DNA from: JAICMB01 sp963795935
GTDB lineage: Bacteria; Acidobacteriota; Terriglobia; Bryobacterales; Bryobacteraceae
Reading direction: 5' to 3'
Assembly: GCA_963795935.1 (NCBI GenBank)
Contig: CAWCJO010000017.1
Location: forward strand, 62,001-126,000
Length of the DNA: 64,000 nt
The translations under genes and the position numbers were made by a program. The notes beneath the pieces were generated by a model. The model did no database searches. It saw only the letters and a program-made list of their open reading frames with translations, and had not been told where the DNA came from. Every line of letters starts with the position of its first letter. Within the stretch, counting starts at the first letter, position 1. Positions 18,724 through 25,765 of this stretch are shown here, piece by piece.

Positions 18724-20481
18724 TTATACCAACTCCCGAACTTTATCGCCCAGAATGGTCTTGATGATACCGCTGCTATCGGCCGTTCCGCGGGCCAGCG
18801 CCTCGGCGAAATGCGAGGCCTGTTTGACCGTGACCTTGGGAGGCATGGGAGGCTCGTTCGGATCGACCAGCGCTTCCACGACGACCGGCCCCGGGGTCGC
18901 GAACGCCTGTTCCACGATGGCGCCGCAGTTCTTGGGATTATCGACGGTCAGACCCGTTGCGCCGCAAGCGCGCGCGTAGGCGGCGAAATCGATATTGGGC
19001 TCCAGGGATACGCCAAACTCCGGATTCCCCAGCAGCACGATCTGCTCCCACTTGATCTGGCCCAGCACGTTGTTCTTGATGATGAAAATTTTGATCGGGA
19101 GCTTGTATTTCACTGCCGTCGCGACCTCGCACATCAGCATCGTGAAGCCGCCGTCGCCGACGAAAGCGACCACTTGACGGTCCGGATGCGCCACTTGCGC
19201 GCCGATGGCGTAAGGCAAACCGGGCGCCATGGTGGCGAGATTGCCGGAAAGAGTATGAATCTGGCCGCGTTTGGAAGGAATGTGCCGCGCCCACCACGTC
19301 GCGATCGTTCCGGAATCGCAGCAGGTGATGGCGTTGTGCGCCAGGCGCTTGCCGATTTCCGCCGCGACAACCTGCGGCTTCATGGGCATGCCCGTGGCGT
19401 TAGCATAGGTGTCCATTTTGGTGTTCCAGTCGCGCATGGCGGCCTGCGCTTCCGCGAGAAAACTACGATTTTCGTTCCGCCGCAGCAGCGGAAGCAGTTG
19501 CCGCAGGCTTAGTTTGCTGTCGCCGACGAGGCCGACTTCGACCGGGTAACGCAGTCCGATGCGCTTGGGATCGATTTCGATCTGCACGCCGCGCGCTTTC
19601 CCCGGCTTGGGCAGAAACTCGATGTAGGGGAACGATGTGCCCACCATCAGCAGCGTGTCGCAATCCTCCAGCGCGTCCTGCGACGGTTTGGTGCCGAGCA
19701 GTCCGATGCCGCCCGTCGTATAAGGGCTGTCGTCGGGTACCGCGGCCTTGCCAAGAAGAGGCTTCACGATGACGGCGCCGAGTTTTTCGGCAACCTGCTC
19801 CAGCTCATCCGTGGCGCGCAACGACCCCGCGCCCGCCAGAATCACGACCTTCTTGCCGGCGTTCAATAACTCGGCCGCTTCCCGCACGCGATCCGGATCG
19901 GGAAGGCGTGCGCTGTGCGCCCACACGTTCGAGACGTGGCCCTTGACGTTGCGCTCCGAACGCCGCCCCTTGCTCACTTCCAGCGATTGAAAATCGATCG
20001 GGGTGCAGATGTGCGAAACGCCGCGGTACGACAGCGCCGCGCGGCAAGCCAGTTCCGCCACGTTTTCCATGTGGTCCGGCCCCATGACGCGGCAGTTGTA
20101 AACGCATAAGTCCATGAATAGCTTGTCGAGCTCCACGTCTTGTTGCGTGAACGTATGGACGACATCGTGGGATTGCATGCCCGTAAGCGCCAGCACCGGA
20201 ACGGAATCGAGCTTGGCGTCGTAAAGGCCATTCAGCAAGTGGATGCCGCCGGGACCGGAAGTTCCGATGCAGCAGCCCAGCTTACCCGTTACCTTCGCGT
20301 AACCGACGGCCGCGAATGCCGCTCCTTCTTCGTGCCGGCAGTGAATAAATTTGACCTTGTCCTGCCGTTTGCGCAGGGATTCCATGATGCCGTCGATACC
20401 ATCTCCGGGAACTCCGAAGATGTGATCTACTCCCCATTCATGAATTACATCGATAAGGACGTCGCCGCCTGTTTGTGCCAC
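18724..20481 (-). CDS. Thiamine-pyrophosphate enzyme, pyruvate oxidase / acetolactate synthase-like
   Basis: A 585-aa three-domain TPP enzyme. N-terminal domain: IFGVPGDGIDGIMESL and RHEEGAAFAAVGYAKVTG with the catalytic Glu. Middle domain: VVILAGAGSLRATDEL. C-terminal domain: VAFVGDGGFTMLMCEVAT...IIKNN, the GDG-x-NN cofactor motif. The order and length match PoxB-type pyruvate:quinone oxidases and related decarboxylases rather than a biosynthetic ALS, but the sequence alone does not settle it. GTG at 20481 with AAGGAG six nt upstream decides the start; the open frame extends further but has no RBS. First gene of a seven-gene minus-strand run. Confidence 0.83.
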   Translation of the reverse strand: MAQTGGDVLIDVIHEWGVDHIFGVPGDGIDGIMESLRKRQDKVKFIHCRHEEGAAFAAVGYAKVTGKLGCCIGTSGPGGIHLLNGLYDAKLDSVPVLALTGMQSHDVVHTFTQQDVELDKLFMDLCVYNCRVMGPDHMENVAELACRAALSYRGVSHICTPIDFQSLEVSKGRRSERNVKGHVSNVWAHSARLPDPDRVREAAELLNAGKKVVILAGAGSLRATDELEQVAEKLGAVIVKPLLGKAAVPDDSPYTTGGIGLLGTKPSQDALEDCDTLLMVGTSFPYIEFLPKPGKARGVQIEIDPKRIGLRYPVEVGLVGDSKLSLRQLLPLLRRNENRSFLAEAQAAMRDWNTKMDTYANATGMPMKPQVVAAEIGKRLAHNAITCCDSGTIATWWARHIPSKRGQIHTLSGNLATMAPGLPYAIGAQVAHPDRQVVAFVGDGGFTMLMCEVATAVKYKLPIKIFIIKNNVLGQIKWEQIVLLGNPEFGVSLEPNIDFAAYARACGATGLTVDNPKNCGAIVEQAFATPGPVVVEALVDPNEPPMPPKVTVKQASHFAEALARGTADSSGIIKTILGDKVRELV

Positions 20482-20585
20482 TGCTTCTCCTTTCGGGTGA
20501 TTGCCCATTTGGTAGACCCGCGCTAGATCACTACGGTTTCGCGCGCAAGGCTGTAACATCGCGTCCGCGGCGGAGTCCATCAACC

Positions 20586-20744
20586 ATGGCCGACGAAAGA
20601 AAGAAATGCGCTCACCCGAGTTGTAACTGCCTGGCAAAAGAAGGAAGCCGTTACTGCGGCGCCTACTGCGAAGGCGAAGCCGGTACCTCGGACGTACTTT
20701 GCAGTTGCGGGCACCCCGAGTGTGTGGCGACCGCGACCGTTTAG
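20586..20744 (+). CDS. Bacterial metallothionein (SmtA/BmtA-like)
   Basis: A 52-aa protein with eight Cys and two His: KKCAHPSCNC, then RYCGAYCEGEAG, then LCSCGHPEC. This follows the spacing of cyanobacterial and pseudomonad metallothioneins (KCACxxCxC ... YCxxxC ... CGHxxC), so it probably chelates zinc, cadmium or copper in the cytoplasm. A GGAG lies upstream at rather long spacing. It is transcribed divergently from the TPP-enzyme gene. The second His falls in the CGH of the last cluster, as in SmtA. Confidence 0.78.
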   Translation: MADERKKCAHPSCNCLAKEGSRYCGAYCEGEAGTSDVLCSCGHPECVATATV

Positions 20745-20819
20745 CGGCTAAACACACCAGAGTCACAACGTTACGCGCGATTTGGTAACGGTATTGCTCA
20801 TAACATGGCAGGAGTTGTT

Positions 20820-21413
20820 ATGACAATCAGTGATAGTTTTCCCGAAAATCGCGTTGTGATGCCGCTCAAACGAGTGTCTTGGCCGGCTGTTTTTGGCGGC
20901 ACGTTCGTGGCGCTCGGCATGGAGCTGGTGTTTGCCGCTTTTGGACTGTTCATCGGCTTTACGTTGAATAGCGGGGGCGGCATCACGGCTTGGTCCGAAG
21001 CGTGGTTCTTTGTGACGTGTTTCTTCTCGTTATTGGCGGGCGCTTATGTCACGGCGCGCCTGGCCGAAAACGTCTCCGGCAGTGGAGCGCTCCACGGCCT
21101 CGTCACTTGGGGCCTGACCGCCATGGTGACGTTCGCGTTAATGGTCTGGATGTCCTGGGGAATCGTCGGCACGTCGCTGGCGGCGGTGCGAACTGCCGCG
21201 GTCGCGAATGCAGCCCCCGTAACGACTACCCAACCCGCGAACAACGTGAACGCTCCGCAGGCCGCAGCTATTGCCGCGGGCGACGCTTCGACCATTTCCC
21301 TGGTGATCTTCGGCGGGCTGTTGTGCGGTCTTGTGGCATCGGTAATCGGCGGCAGCATGGATCCGATGAAACGGCGAGTGCTGACGACGAGACAAACGGC
21401 GCCGGCTATCTAA
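20820..21413 (+). CDS. Integral membrane protein, conserved hypothetical
   Basis: A 197-aa protein with four predicted transmembrane segments (about residues 28-52, 65-85, 96-118 and 165-185) and a loop rich in Ala/Thr/Asn between the third and fourth. The segment WPAVFGGTFVALGMELVFAAFGL with GAYVTARLAENVSG is typical of small membrane proteins of unknown function in Acidobacteria and Proteobacteria. The RBS AGGAG six nt before the ATG at 20820 decides the start over 20805. No motif for transport or catalysis is visible. Confidence 0.68.
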   Translation: MTISDSFPENRVVMPLKRVSWPAVFGGTFVALGMELVFAAFGLFIGFTLNSGGGITAWSEAWFFVTCFFSLLAGAYVTARLAENVSGSGALHGLVTWGLTAMVTFALMVWMSWGIVGTSLAAVRTAAVANAAPVTTTQPANNVNAPQAAAIAAGDASTISLVIFGGLLCGLVASVIGGSMDPMKRRVLTTRQTAPAI

Positions 21414-21416
21414 GAA

Positions 21417-21491
21417 ATGAAGTACTACTATATCGTTGGCGTAGTGTGTATCTTTATTCTTCTCATTTGGTTCTGTGCGCAGTACCTGTAG
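21417..21491 (+). CDS. Putative 24-aa single-span membrane peptide
   Basis: Immediately after the preceding stop (3 nt apart) an ATG opens a 24-codon frame: MKYYYIVGVVC, a run of Ile/Leu/Phe, then WFCAQYL and a TAG. It would be one transmembrane helix with aromatic ends. No separate Shine-Dalgarno is visible, so translation would rely on coupling to the upstream gene. The frame stops shortly before the truncated end of the IS remnant. Coding status is uncertain. Confidence 0.35.
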   Translation: MKYYYIVGVVCIFILLIWFCAQYL

Positions 21492-22543
21492 GTGACGGGC
21501 CCGGCAAGCGATGGCGGTGAAATTGATCGATGGCCTCGGCGTGTTTCGCATCGATGTGGCCGAAGCCGATGTGCTTGCGAATGACGGCTCCATTCTTGCA
21601 TTCCACTAAGCCGTTGTCGCCGGTATGATGCGCCCGCGACTTGGTTTGCTCGATGTGCAGTTTTTCCAGCATCCGCGCGACGGTGTAGTTGATAAACTCG
21701 CTGCCATTGTCGGAATGAAAGCCGCGGATCGCGAAGGGGAACTGCGCGAGCATGGCTTCCAGCACCGGCAGGAGCCAGTATTCGGAGATTTGCGGCGTGG
21801 CCGCCACAATCTCCCACTGCGTCACTTGATCGACGGCGTTGATGTGATACAGCCCTTTGCGGCCATCCTGGTCGCCTGCCCTGGGGCGAAGGCGCACGGC
21901 TCAGCTTGTCATCTGATAAGCAGACCCATGCCGTCTGGCTCAGGGCCTGCACGGTATCGATGCGCAGGTATCCGGGCGAGCCCTGCGTCTGTGGCTTGCG
22001 CCGCTGGCCGATGGGAATCGGCGTGGGCCGCGTGGGTTGGTAGCTGATGTTGCGTTTGCGGTAGGCTTGCGAGTTGCGCAATCGGTACAGGTGGGCCACC
22101 GAAATCCTGGCCAGGCGCTGGTAGGCGGCTTGGCCGTATTCGTCGTATTCGCGTTCCAAGATGCGCCGGGTTGCCGGTCCGCTCAAGTTCCCGTGCGCCT
22201 GGTCGACATAGGCCAGCAGATCCACATCGGCGCTTGTGTAGCGCGCGACGAATTTGGTGCGTTGATAGACCGCCGCTTTTACCCGCCCGCAGCTGCCATA
22301 CGCCGCGATGAGCCGCGTCGTCTGGGCGCGGCTCAGACCGGTCATGCGCCCGATGTAGCGTCGCACCAAACCCTTGCCCGGCCGGTTCAGGCTGGCGTAC
22401 TGATGGCGCACCAGCGTCCGCTCCACCGAAGCGTAGACCTCCTCGCGCCGCTGCCCGGCAAACCGCACCTCGCCGCTGCCGGCCAGGAACACCCGGATCT
22501 GCTCCAGGCTCCCCGCTGGACGCGCCGGGCCCGCCGTTTCCAT
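21463..22543 (-). pseudogene. Integrase-core (rve) transposase remnant, frameshifted and truncated
   Basis: The N-terminal part (RRYIGRMTGLSRAQTTRLI, YASLNRPGKG) is a helix-turn-helix. The catalytic rve core has YLRIDTV (first Asp), then in another frame GLYHINAVDQVTQWEIV, RGFHSDNGSEFIN (second Asp) and GDNGLVECKNGAVIRKHIGFG (Glu). Between the first Asp strand and GDQDGRKG about 70 bp of non-family sequence (about 21879-21948) is inserted, bracketed by GCCTGC repeats. After HAEAIDQFH the family sequence ends abruptly near 21510, so the 3' end is lost. I see no terminal inverted repeats. Dead element. Confidence 0.72.
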
Positions 22544-22596
22544 TTACACTGAGAGACACGGGACGAACCGCTATCAATTCCTGTTGCTGTTTTCTA

Positions 22597-23925
22597 TTGC
22601 CGCTCGCGTTGGCGATACCGGCGCGAGCCCAGATCAATCCGGCCAGCGTTCTATCGCAAACGCGCGAGAAACTGCTTGATAGAACGGAGCGCGTCCCAAA
22701 CTATACTTGCTCCCAAACGGTGGACCGCAGTTATTTCCGTCTTTCTAATCCCATACCCGGAGCGGAGTCGTGCGAGAAGATCGCAAGCGAGCGCAAGCGA
22801 GGCAGATTGAAGCTGGAGCTGGAGGCCACCGACCGGCTGCATCTCGACGTGAAAGTGTCCGAAGGGCGTGAGATCGGCTCGTGGGCCGGCGCGAACAAAT
22901 TCGATTCGCGTGAGATCAGCGAGTTCATTGGCGGCGGGCCTTATGGAACCGGGCCGTTGGGCACGTTGATCGGGGACGTCTTCGGTAACCGCGGTGCTTC
23001 TTTTGCTTTTGCCGGTCAGGAGGAGATTCAAGGAAAACGCGTATATAAATATGAATATCGGGTTCCTCTCGCTTCCAGCCACTATAGTGTGCGGTCAGGC
23101 GACAGGCGCGTGCTTTCAGGGTTCAGCGGCGCCTTTTGGATCGATCCCGCCAAGGTCGAACTGAAGCGCCTCACGGCGGACACCGATGAGCTCCCCGCGG
23201 AAACGCAAGCCTGCGCCGTCGGCGAGAGCATGGATTACGAAACGATGCGAATCGGGACCGGCGACTTCCTGGTCCCCCAGCGCAGCGAGCTGCGTTTCTT
23301 TCTTCGCGACGGGACGGAGGACAGCAATAGCGTCACCTACGCGGCCTGCCGCCAATACCATGGCGAAGCCACGTTGCGTATCGACGACGGGCCCATGATG
23401 AGCGGCGACGCCCCCACCGCATCCAAGCAGGCGGCGCCAATGATGACCGGGGGTCTGCCGTTTACACTGGCTCTGGCCGATTCCATCGACACCGAGACGG
23501 CGGCCGCGGGCGACGCGATCGCGGCTACGGTGCTGAAGCCGGGGCATACTCATAAATCGGATACCGCGGTCATTCCAGCCGGCAGCACGGTGCGGGGCCG
23601 TGTGGTGCGTATGGAGCATTTGCTTGGCGAAAACCCGCGCTTTGTGGTTTCGATTCTGCTGGAAAGCATTGACATTGGGGGCGTCCGAATGCCGTTCTAC
23701 GCGATGCCGGACGATACTTCGAACGCAGTCGAGCGCAGAGTGGGGACCCTGCGGATGCGAGGCGATTCAATTGTTCCGGCTCCCGCGGGGCTGCCGCCCA
23801 CAACGGCGACATTTGTATTTTCCACCACGAAAAGCCGCTACGTCGTGCCGCGCGGATGGGAATCGAAATGGCTCACTTTGCCGCCGCCTCCGGAAGATCT
23901 GGAAACGGCTCCGGCGCCGCGCTAG
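22597..23925 (+). CDS. Secreted protein, conserved hypothetical, possibly 5'-truncated by an IS
   Basis: A 442-aa protein. The first residues (LPLALAIPARAQ) are the back half of a signal peptide, starting at a TTG; a full signal needs sequence from further upstream, where the IS remnant's transposase begins (22543). The mature protein has no domain I can name: PNYTCSQTVDRSYFR near the N-terminus, a middle beta-rich region (EEIQGKRVYKYEYRVPL, GFSGAFWIDPAKVELKRL), then a C-terminal part (SIDTETAAAGDAIAATV, VIPAGSTVRGRVVRMEH) resembling barrel-like domains of acidobacterial secreted proteins. Start codon uncertain. Confidence 0.6.
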   Translation: MPLALAIPARAQINPASVLSQTREKLLDRTERVPNYTCSQTVDRSYFRLSNPIPGAESCEKIASERKRGRLKLELEATDRLHLDVKVSEGREIGSWAGANKFDSREISEFIGGGPYGTGPLGTLIGDVFGNRGASFAFAGQEEIQGKRVYKYEYRVPLASSHYSVRSGDRRVLSGFSGAFWIDPAKVELKRLTADTDELPAETQACAVGESMDYETMRIGTGDFLVPQRSELRFFLRDGTEDSNSVTYAACRQYHGEATLRIDDGPMMSGDAPTASKQAAPMMTGGLPFTLALADSIDTETAAAGDAIAATVLKPGHTHKSDTAVIPAGSTVRGRVVRMEHLLGENPRFVVSILLESIDIGGVRMPFYAMPDDTSNAVERRVGTLRMRGDSIVPAPAGLPPTTATFVFSTTKSRYVVPRGWESKWLTLPPPPEDLETAPAPR

Positions 23926-23994
23926 TGTGGCGTCCGTGTTAAGTCCAGCCGCTCCTTCACAATCGCGGCTCAGTAGCGAGCGCGTCGACAAGCG

Positions 23995-24549
23995 TCAAGC
24001 GTCACCGGGACGGGAGATAGCCGCCAGCAGGGGGTCGATGAACGCAAGCACTTTCGCGGCGCTTTGCTCGATCGTCTCGACTGCCGTGCGGCACTCTACT
24101 TCCGGATCGAGCGGCGCTTCGTAGGGGTCGTCCACGCCTGTCAAGCCGCGCAGCAAGCCCGCGTGGGACTTGCGGTACAGACCCTTCACGTCCCGCCGCT
24201 CGCAGATTTCGAGCGGCGCATTTACGAAGACCTCCACGAAGGGCGCTCCAACCCGCAGCCGCGCCTCTTCGCGGCCCTGGCGATACGGAGAAATAGCCGA
24301 CACGATCGTCGTCACGCCGTGCCGCGAAAGGATCCCGGCGAGGTACGCGATACGGCGTATATTCTCATCGCGGTCTTGCTTTGAAAATCCCAGCTCCGCG
24401 CCGAGATGCCGCCGCACGACATCGCCGTCCAGGTGTTCCACTTCGAGGCCGCGCTCGGAAAGCCGCTCGCGCACGAACGCGGCGAGCGTGGTCTTGCCCG
24501 CCGAACTGAGGCCAGTGAACCAGATCACCAAGCCTTGTTTAACCGGCAT
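23995..24549 (-). CDS. cysC: Adenylylsulfate (APS) kinase
   Basis: A 184-aa APS kinase. Motifs: GLSSAGKTTLA (P-loop), EHLDGDVVRRHLGAELGFS (APS-binding DGD), RDENIRRI, SAISPYR and KGLYRKSHAG. It phosphorylates adenylyl sulfate to PAPS for sulfate assimilation or sulfation. The ATG (24549) lies in the first of three copies of a 22-bp repeat, so its leader is unusual (see the repeat entry). No neighbouring cysDN or ATP-sulfurylase genes are in the window. The next gene on the same strand upstream is an alpha-galactosidase, about 70 bp away. Confidence 0.9.
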   Translation of the reverse strand: MPVKQGLVIWFTGLSSAGKTTLAAFVRERLSERGLEVEHLDGDVVRRHLGAELGFSKQDRDENIRRIAYLAGILSRHGVTTIVSAISPYRQGREEARLRVGAPFVEVFVNAPLEICERRDVKGLYRKSHAGLLRGLTGVDDPYEAPLDPEVECRTAVETIEQSAAKVLAFIDPLLAAISRPGDA

Positions 24550-24606
24550 GGCCGTCCGGTTTAACCGGCATGGCCGTCAGGTTTGACCGGCATGGCCGTC
24601 AGCGTT
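24541..24606 (-). repeat. Three tandem 22-bp repeats covering the cysC start
   Basis: Three copies (24541-24562, 24563-24584, 24585-24606) of a 22-bp unit, each containing ACCGGCATGGCCGTC. On the minus strand each copy supplies an ATG followed by CCGGT. The one nearest the gene (24549) is the cysC start; the two upstream ATGs (24571, 24593) each open a 10-codon frame, MPVKPDGHAG, ending in TAA. The two upstream frames differ from cysC's because 22 is not a multiple of three. Confidence 0.85.
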
Positions 24607-24621
24607 TCCCGATACGGCCCG

Positions 24622-25752
24622 TCAGCGCGCGATGCGCAACATCGTCACGCCGTGCCCGGCCACTTCGGCGGAATAAGAATCGCGAAAAGGCCCCATGTCG
24701 CGGCGGACCCACAGATCCCGCACCTTGTGTTTGCCCTTGAGGCCCAGAATTTCCCAATACGCGGTGACAGAGGTCATCTGCTCGCCGCGGTTAAACAGCC
24801 CGACCGCAAGATCGCCGTTTTCGAGCGGCTTGATCCACATTTCGATGCCGCCTTCCTTCGACACGCGATAGCCCTGCCGGCCCAGCTTGTCCTGGTCGAT
24901 CGCGATCACTTCCGGGTTGGTCAGAATCTCTTTGGTCTCGGCGCTCATGTCGCGCAGATCGTTGCCGGCGAGCAAGGGCGCGGCCAACATAGACCACAGG
25001 CTCATGTGGGTGCGGTACTCCGCGATGCCCATGCCGCCATTGCCGATTTCCAGCATGTCGGGATCGTTCCAGTGGCCCGGACCGGCGTACTTCTCGTGAC
25101 CGGCCTGCTTATCGAATCCGATCGTGGACATGCTTTTCCAGTTGTCCTGAATGTCTCCCGTGGTGCGCCATAAATTACCGCCCACGGAGGCGCCCCACTC
25201 CCATACATTTTCGCGGCCGTATTGGCACAAGCTGTAGACGATGGGCCGGCCCGACGCCTTCAGGGCCTCGTACATTTTCTTGTAGGCGGCCTGCATTTCG
25301 GTAGGTTGATAAACTTTTGCGGCGCTGCACCAGTCGTACTTCAGATAATCGATTCCCCAGGCGGCCCAGGTTTTCGCGTCCTGCTCTTCATGGCCGTAGC
25401 TTCCTTCGAAATTCGCGCATGTTTTTGGACCGGGAGAAGAGTAGATGCCGAGTTTCAGCCCCTTACCGTGGACGTAATCGGCGAGGGCCTTCATGTCCGG
25501 GAATTTGTTGTTCGCATGGATGTTGCCCTGCGCGTCGCGCTCCCCCTCCCAGGTATCGTCGATGTTGACGTAGACGTAGCCGGCGTCTTTCATGCCGCTC
25601 GAGACCATGGCGTCCGCGATCTCGCGAACGGTCTTGTCGTCCACTTTGTCCCTGAACTTGTTCCAACTGTTCCAACCCATGGGAGGCGTCGGCGCGAGGT
25701 CGGCCGCGCAGCACAGCGGCGCCAAGGCCGCGAGCACGAGAAGCGCTTTCAT
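24622..25752 (-). CDS. Secreted alpha-galactosidase, glycoside hydrolase family 27
   Basis: A 376-aa GH27 enzyme with signal peptide (residues 1-16). Conserved elements are PPMGWNSWNKF, YVYVNIDDTW, FPDMKALADYVH, GLKLGIYSSPG, DYLKYDWCSA (nucleophile Asp in KYD), WRTTGDIQDNW (acid/base Asp) and GHWNDPDMLEIG. It releases terminal alpha-galactose from oligo- and polysaccharides, probably in the periplasm or outside the cell. Encoded on the same strand as the neighbouring sulfatase-like gene, 13 nt after it. Confidence 0.9.
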   Translation of the reverse strand: MKALLVLAALAPLCCAADLAPTPPMGWNSWNKFRDKVDDKTVREIADAMVSSGMKDAGYVYVNIDDTWEGERDAQGNIHANNKFPDMKALADYVHGKGLKLGIYSSPGPKTCANFEGSYGHEEQDAKTWAAWGIDYLKYDWCSAAKVYQPTEMQAAYKKMYEALKASGRPIVYSLCQYGRENVWEWGASVGGNLWRTTGDIQDNWKSMSTIGFDKQAGHEKYAGPGHWNDPDMLEIGNGGMGIAEYRTHMSLWSMLAAPLLAGNDLRDMSAETKEILTNPEVIAIDQDKLGRQGYRVSKEGGIEMWIKPLENGDLAVGLFNRGEQMTSVTAYWEILGLKGKHKVRDLWVRRDMGPFRDSYSAEVAGHGVTMLRIAR

Positions 25753-25765
25753 ATCGTTTCCTCAA

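Noticed and set aside
23948..23972. AGCCGC/GCGGCT inverted repeat between convergent genes
   Set aside because: Twelve-nt loop and no T-tract on either strand; too weak to call a terminator.
24583..25173. 196-aa plus-strand frame opposite alpha-galactosidase
   Set aside because: Mirror of GH27 gene; low complexity.
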